Shown: piece by piece, positions 6,905 to 10,526 of the stretch
Numbering within the stretch: the stretch's first letter is position 1
Layout: every line of letters starts with the position of its first letter
Assembly: GCA_022600215.1 (NCBI GenBank)
Contig: JAHZKV010000123.1
Span: 1 to 10,526, forward strand
DNA from: a bacterium
Lineage (GTDB): Bacteria; Chlamydiota; Chlamydiia; Chlamydiales; 2-12-FULL-49-11
Direction of reading: 5' to 3'
DNA length: 10,526 nt
The notes under the pieces: model-generated
What the model was told of the DNA's origin: nothing
The model's database searches: none
Seen by the model: the letters and a program-made list of their open reading frames with translations, nothing else
Made by a program: the position numbers and the translations under genes

Positions 6905-6933
6905 ATTATACCATAATTAACGTTAAATTAAAA
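6905..6933 (-). promoter_or_regulatory. Promoter with possible operator, gene at 6477
   Basis: TATAAT (6905-6910) on the minus strand with a weak TTTTAA -35 (6928-6933) at 17 nt. The spacer contains the perfect 10-bp palindrome TTAACGTTAA (6917-6926), a plausible repressor or activator site, though short AT-rich palindromes also arise by chance. Confidence 0.4.
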
Positions 6934-6988
6934 TAAATAATATACATATTATCATAACACACACATTGCCAACAACTTATGAAATGTA

Positions 6989-7016
6989 TTGCCATTTTCT
7001 TTCCAATCCGTATGGT
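6989..7016 (+). promoter_or_regulatory. Candidate promoter of the NADH dehydrogenase
   Basis: TTGCCA (6989-6994) and TATGGT (7011-7016) are 16 nt apart, matching the consensus at 5 and 4 bases. A second TTGCCA lies at 6966-6971, without a good -10 at the right distance. The rest of the 6903-7036 gap is very AT-rich and holds nothing else I can name. Confidence 0.35.
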
Positions 7017-7036
7017 CAGATGTTGAAGAGGTAATA

Positions 7037-8650
7037 ATGAAAAGAATTGTAATCTTAGGCGGCGGATTTGGAGGGGTTTACACTGCTCTCCACCTAGAAA
7101 AGCTCCTAAAAAAACATAAAGACTCTATAGAGATCATCTTAGTCAATAGGGAGAACTATTTCACCTATCAGCCTATGCTTGCTGAGGTGGTTGGTGGCTC
7201 CATAGACATCTTAGACTCCGTCACTTGCCTTCGATCTCTCCTCAAGCATACCTCTATTTACATTCGAGATGTTACAGAGATCAATATCGATAAGCAAACA
7301 GTCTCCCTCTCCCCAAACTTTAGCCATAAAGAGCTTACGATCAAATATGACCATCTAGTGCTTGGACTAGGAACCGTTACTGATTTTCGTACCAGCCCAG
7401 GAGGACTTGCTGAGCATGCCCTTCCTTTCAAGGACCTCTCTGATGCCGTATCTTTGCGAAATAGGATCATCGATGTGATAGAGACCGCTGCGCAAGAAAC
7501 AGATCCCGTAGAGAGACGCGCCCTCCTTACCTTTGTAGTTGGTGGTGGTGGCTTTTCAGGTGTGGAGGTAGTAGCAGAGATCAATGACCTTGCTCGTAAG
7601 AAGGTAAAAGCCTACAAGTCCATTGACCCAAAAGAGATTCGAGTAATATTAGTGCACAGCAAAGATCGCCTGGTAGACAAAGAGCTCTCCCCTTCTTTAG
7701 GAGATTATTGTGGAAAACTCCTCCAAAAAAGAGGGATTGAAGTGATGTTTGGAAGTAGGCTTACTTCAGCCACTCCAAACGAAGCTATCATCGATGAAAA
7801 AATGAGGGTAAAAAGTAAGACGGTGGTATCTACTGTTCCATCCATTGCCAATCCCCTCATTGAAGCTCTTGACCTAGAAAAAGAATATGGAAAAGTAAAG
7901 TGTGACTCTTATCTAAACGCACTAGGCAAAAAAAATATCTGGGCTATTGGAGATTGTGCTTTTATCCCTGTTTCCCCTAAAAAAGCTGGAGAATATTCCC
8001 CTCCAACAGCTCAATTTGCAACGAGACAAGCGCCTATCCTTGCTCATAACATCAAAACTTCTCTCCTTACAGGAAATAAAAAGACCTTCACCTTCAAATC
8101 CCTTGGGCAAATGGCCGCGCTTGGACACAAACGCGCTGTTGCAGAAATCTTAGGGATCAAGCTCTCTGGAATTCTTGCCTGGTTTGTATGGAGATTTATC
8201 TATCTAATGAAAATCCCCGGAGTATCTGCAAAATTCCGAATTGCTCTTTCTTGGTTTCTAGATATGCTCATTCCAACAGAGACTGTACAGCTCAAGTCCA
8301 AACCAAAGAAAGGGTTTGATAACCTCCACTATGCAGATGGCGATGCTATCTTCCATGCAGGAGATACAGGAGATTTTCTCTACATCATTACAAAAGGAAA
8401 GGTCGATGTCATTAAAAATGGCGAAAAAATCACCTCCCTTCATGAAGGAGAATATTTTGGAGAGATGGCTCTTCTCTCTGAAAAAAAACGAACAGCAACG
8501 ATCAAAGCATCTGGGCCATGTAAAATTTTAGCGATCAAGAAAGATGACTTCAATGTCCTTATGACACATTTTGAGGATTTGAAGAAAAACTTCGAAAGAA
8601 CAGAGGAATCTAGAAAAAAAGGCTCTAATCGCAAGGCTGAGGGAGAGTAG
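7037..8650 (+). CDS. Type II NADH dehydrogenase fused to a cyclic-nucleotide-binding domain
   Basis: A 537-aa protein. Residues 1-425 are an NDH-2-like flavoprotein that moves electrons from NADH to quinone at the inner membrane without pumping protons. It has GGGFGG (8-13) for FAD, GGGGFSG (169-175) for NADH, IWAIGDCA (302-308) closing the FAD site, PPTAQFATRQ (322-331) at the quinone side, and a hydrophobic C-terminal stretch with WFVWRFIYLMKIPG (382-395). Residues about 435-515 form a cNMP-binding beta-roll with FGEMALL (474-480) and RTATI (485-489), keeping the Glu and Arg that contact ribose and phosphate. The tail is highly basic. Start: GAAGAGG precedes ATG 7037 by about 6 nt; a TTG frame from 6989 lies inside the promoter. 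The last 26 nt overlap the convergent gene. Confidence 0.88.
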   Translation: MKRIVILGGGFGGVYTALHLEKLLKKHKDSIEIILVNRENYFTYQPMLAEVVGGSIDILDSVTCLRSLLKHTSIYIRDVTEINIDKQTVSLSPNFSHKELTIKYDHLVLGLGTVTDFRTSPGGLAEHALPFKDLSDAVSLRNRIIDVIETAAQETDPVERRALLTFVVGGGGFSGVEVVAEINDLARKKVKAYKSIDPKEIRVILVHSKDRLVDKELSPSLGDYCGKLLQKRGIEVMFGSRLTSATPNEAIIDEKMRVKSKTVVSTVPSIANPLIEALDLEKEYGKVKCDSYLNALGKKNIWAIGDCAFIPVSPKKAGEYSPPTAQFATRQAPILAHNIKTSLLTGNKKTFTFKSLGQMAALGHKRAVAEILGIKLSGILAWFVWRFIYLMKIPGVSAKFRIALSWFLDMLIPTETVQLKSKPKKGFDNLHYADGDAIFHAGDTGDFLYIITKGKVDVIKNGEKITSLHEGEYFGEMALLSEKKRTATIKASGPCKILAIKKDDFNVLMTHFEDLKKNFERTEESRKKGSNRKAEGE

Positions 8651-9335
8651 CCTCTGCCTTCGCATATTTATTTGCTTCTCTATAAAGCCTACAAAAAAAA
8701 GAGAGATCAAAACACTCCTTATTTTCTGATAAAAAAGCAAAATCCTCCTCTACATTATAAGCAATACTCTCTCTGTATAAATCAATAAAACCTTCAAATT
8801 GCAGCCCTTCCAAGAGTAGGCAAAAAAACTTTTTTTGCTCCCCTGATAAGCGTGCCATAGTTGGTAAAATGTGATCATGCATCAACAATATCTTAGCAAG
8901 AGATGCCTCATACATCCATGCTCGCTGCTTGTACTCATTGGTTTTTTCTATCTCAGAAAGAAGGGCGCTATAACTAATCATATCTTGCAGCTCTTTGGGA
9001 GAAAAATGAGAAAGCCCTGCAAAAACCATCAGCTTTTTATGCAGTAAACAAAAACTCTCATGGGTCATCCATCCCCCTTTTTCATGGAGTAGCTGTAAAA
9101 AATCAATATATGTTCCAGAAAAGGCACTTTCAATAAATTGTAACCTTGCCACCACCTCTTGCTGCTTTGCATCATTTAACCAAGAGAGCTCTTCATAACT
9201 ACCATGGTATCGAGCGCTCCTTTTCTTTTGCTCCACCTCCGCATTATAAGGCGCTCCCTCTTTTTCCTTTTGCCTTGGATAAAAAAGAAGTGCCGCAGCC
9301 AGCAAAAAAAGAGCTATATATCCTACTTTCCTCAT
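8625..9335 (-). CDS. Hypothetical signal-anchored protein
   Basis: A 236-aa protein, not recognised. Residues 1-20 are a basic start plus hydrophobic segment (VGYIALFLLAAALLFY) ending before a lysine/glutamate-rich stretch, so it is an uncleaved anchor or signal peptide with the rest in the periplasm or inclusion-facing side. The remainder is predicted helical with several aromatic and cysteine residues (ESFCLL, FFCLLLEG, KECFDLSFFCRLY, PCD at the end). There is no Shine-Dalgarno; a promoter ends 6 nt before the ATG, which suggests a leaderless mRNA. Its 3' end overlaps the NADH dehydrogenase by 26 nt. Confidence 0.7.
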   Translation of the reverse strand: MRKVGYIALFLLAAALLFYPRQKEKEGAPYNAEVEQKKRSARYHGSYEELSWLNDAKQQEVVARLQFIESAFSGTYIDFLQLLHEKGGWMTHESFCLLHKKLMVFAGLSHFSPKELQDMISYSALLSEIEKTNEYKQRAWMYEASLAKILLMHDHILPTMARLSGEQKKFFCLLLEGLQFEGFIDLYRESIAYNVEEDFAFLSENKECFDLSFFCRLYREANKYAKAEATLPQPCD

Positions 9336-9341
9336 AGCAGC

Positions 9342-9370
9342 AGTCTAAAGATTGGGTTTACCCTCGTCAA
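9342..9370 (-). promoter_or_regulatory. Leaderless promoter of the gene at 8625
   Basis: TTGACG (9365-9370), 17-nt spacer, TAGACT (9342-9347), then six bases (GCTGCT) and the ATG at 9335. Its -35 overlaps that of the opposite promoter by all but one base. Confidence 0.5.
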
Positions 9371-9392
9371 TAAAAAAGATAATTCTTATACT
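9364..9392 (+). promoter_or_regulatory. Leaderless promoter of the YchJ-like gene
   Basis: TCGTCA (9364-9369), 17-nt spacer, TATACT (9387-9392), then six bases (GCTGCC) and the ATG at 9399. It mirrors the divergent promoter on the other strand, so the two compete for one -35 region. Confidence 0.45.
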
Positions 9393-9398
9393 GCTGCC

Positions 9399-9782
9399 AT
9401 GAAAAAGTGTCCTTGTCATAGCAAAAAACTCTATAAAGATTGTTGCCAAACCCTGCACGAAGGCATGAAGGCAAAAGATGCTGTTTCCCTTATGCGCTCC
9501 AGATATAGCGCTTATGCTTTGAACCTTTATGAATATATTATTCATACCACGCACACCAAATCGCCCCACTATGAAAAGGATTTACTCCAGTGGAAGGAGA
9601 GTATTGCAGATTTTTCTAGAAGGACCACCTTTGTGGGCCTTTCCATTTTAGAGCATTCAAAGGACATGGTTACCTTCCATGCAAAGCTACTACAAAATGG
9701 AAAAGATGCAAGCTTCACCGAAAAAAGCTTCTTTGAGAATGAAAACGGCACTCTTAAATATTTTCAAGGGTCGCGCGTCTAG
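9399..9782 (+). CDS. ychJ: YchJ/UPF0225-family zinc-binding protein
   Basis: A 127-aa protein. It begins MKKCPCHSKKLYKDCC, an SEC-C-type metal site with cysteines 4, 6, 15 and 16, then AVSLMRSRYSAYAL, the hallmark of the UPF0225/YchJ family. The remaining 80 or so residues fit the NTF2-like fold of that family (TTFVGLSIL, FTEKSFF). The molecular role of the family is not firmly known. It is shorter than E. coli YchJ (about 152 aa). A longer frame opens upstream from 9204, but residue 66 of it is the ATG used here, which places the Cys motif at the N-terminus as expected. No Shine-Dalgarno. Its 3' end overlaps the convergent MFS gene by 29 nt. Confidence 0.9.
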   Translation: MKKCPCHSKKLYKDCCQTLHEGMKAKDAVSLMRSRYSAYALNLYEYIIHTTHTKSPHYEKDLLQWKESIADFSRRTTFVGLSILEHSKDMVTFHAKLLQNGKDASFTEKSFFENENGTLKYFQGSRV

Positions 9783-10526
9783 AGACTACCAAATAAAATA
9801 GCGCCCCCGTCATACAAAGAAGCATGCTAAGAGCAAAGATAAGCTTTGGTTCTAACACCAAAAGAAGCATCCCACCAAGTGCTGGACCAATTATTCCACG
9901 AACACCAACCATTACTACATTTACTGCGCTAAAGCGGGATGAGGACTTATCTTTTGAAAAAATAGGCCCAGAAAGGTGCCAAATCAAATGACTCCCCCCT
10001 TGCGCTATTCCAAAAATAATATATGCAATAAAAATAAATAGCGAAGAGATGCTTGCATACATTAAGCAAAGGGAAAAAAGAGCAAAGCCTATCAGGACAA
10101 ACAAAACGCAGAGGGTAGGAGAATACCTTTTAAGCAATCGATTCCAAATAGGGGTGGTAAAAACAAACCCTACAGCCTTACAAACACCATAAGCCATCAT
10201 CACATCTGATGGCTGAATATGAAGGGTACCTACAAAATACATGGGAATCACAGGCTGGATGATCATCAATCCAAAACCTCCCATCATGAAGGCTAATTGG
10301 AAATAACGAAATTCTTTATTTTCCTTCATCAACGCTGTTACTTCTTTTAAAGGGAGAGAAAAACCCTTTACAAAACCAAGTGATTTTTTTTCCACAGGCT
10401 GATCATTATCTACCATCAAAGCTTGGTATAATACTGCAATAGCCCCAAGCACCAAAGAAAAAATAAAGAAGTTTTTCCACATAACCCATCCCTGATCCAT
10501 CTGATCCTTAATCAAAATGGTGAGCA
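9754..10526 (-). CDS. MFS transporter, C-terminal part (window edge)
   Basis: The frame stays open to the window end, so the first five helices (estimated) are missing; the TTG at 10515 is not a real start. About 257 residues are visible: one helix (FFIFSLVLGAIAVLYQALMV), a charged cytoplasmic loop with EKKSLGFVKGFSLPLKE, typical of the MFS central loop, then six helices ending in FALSMLLCMTGALFYLVVS. GPALGG near residue 210 of the visible part fits the helix 11 region. Family and topology are clear, substrate is not. Its stop lies inside the YchJ-like gene, overlapping by 29 nt. Confidence 0.85.
   Translation of the reverse strand, partial: LTILIKDQMDQGWVMWKNFFIFSLVLGAIAVLYQALMVDNDQPVEKKSLGFVKGFSLPLKEVTALMKENKEFRYFQLAFMMGGFGLMIIQPVIPMYFVGTLHIQPSDVMMAYGVCKAVGFVFTTPIWNRLLKRYSPTLCVLFVLIGFALFSLCLMYASISSLFIFIAYIIFGIAQGGSHLIWHLSGPIFSKDKSSSRFSAVNVVMVGVRGIIGPALGGMLLLVLEPKLIFALSMLLCMTGALFYLVVSRRATLENI

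Noticed and set aside
1..10526. CRISPR array, insertion sequence or phage genes
   Set aside because: No short regularly spaced repeats, terminal inverted repeats, transposase or phage proteins were seen; the only notable repeat is the duplicated gene start at 1-220 and 1496-1674.

Overview
The window looks like a piece of an intracellular, host-associated bacterial chromosome, most likely an environmental member of the Chlamydiota. This is inferred. The evidence is a eukaryote-type ubiquitin protease, an EamA transporter of the type used for metabolite uptake by chlamydiae and rickettsiae, AT-rich DNA, and sigma70-like promoters that argue against Bacteroidota symbionts such as Amoebophilus. 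No sequence names the species.

Left end (1-1700, minus strand): a USP-like deubiquitinase gene with Cys and His boxes, a likely secreted effector. Just upstream lies a 40-codon ORF that closely resembles the start of a second, edge-truncated gene at 1-187. The duplication includes the promoter, with the same -10 to ATG distance in both copies. This is the most interesting part of the window.

Middle (1700-6500): a DMT/EamA permease converges on a membrane-anchored unknown protein. Two tRNA genes, Ala(UGC) then Ile(GAU), lie on the minus strand. A tight plus-strand operon of a MATE exporter, a DusC-like tRNA-dihydrouridine synthase and a MauE/DoxX-like membrane protein follows, with a 4-nt overlap at the first junction and zero spacing at the second.

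Right end (6500-10526): a small unknown soluble protein is divergent from a type II NADH dehydrogenase fused to a cyclic-nucleotide-binding domain. Then come an unknown signal-anchored protein, a YchJ/UPF0225 zinc-binding protein divergent from it, and the C-terminal part of an MFS transporter running off the edge.

Two patterns recur. All four convergent gene pairs overlap or nearly touch at their 3' ends. Three genes (permease, YchJ and its divergent neighbour) have a -10 box exactly 6 nt before ATG and no Shine-Dalgarno, which predicts leaderless mRNAs.
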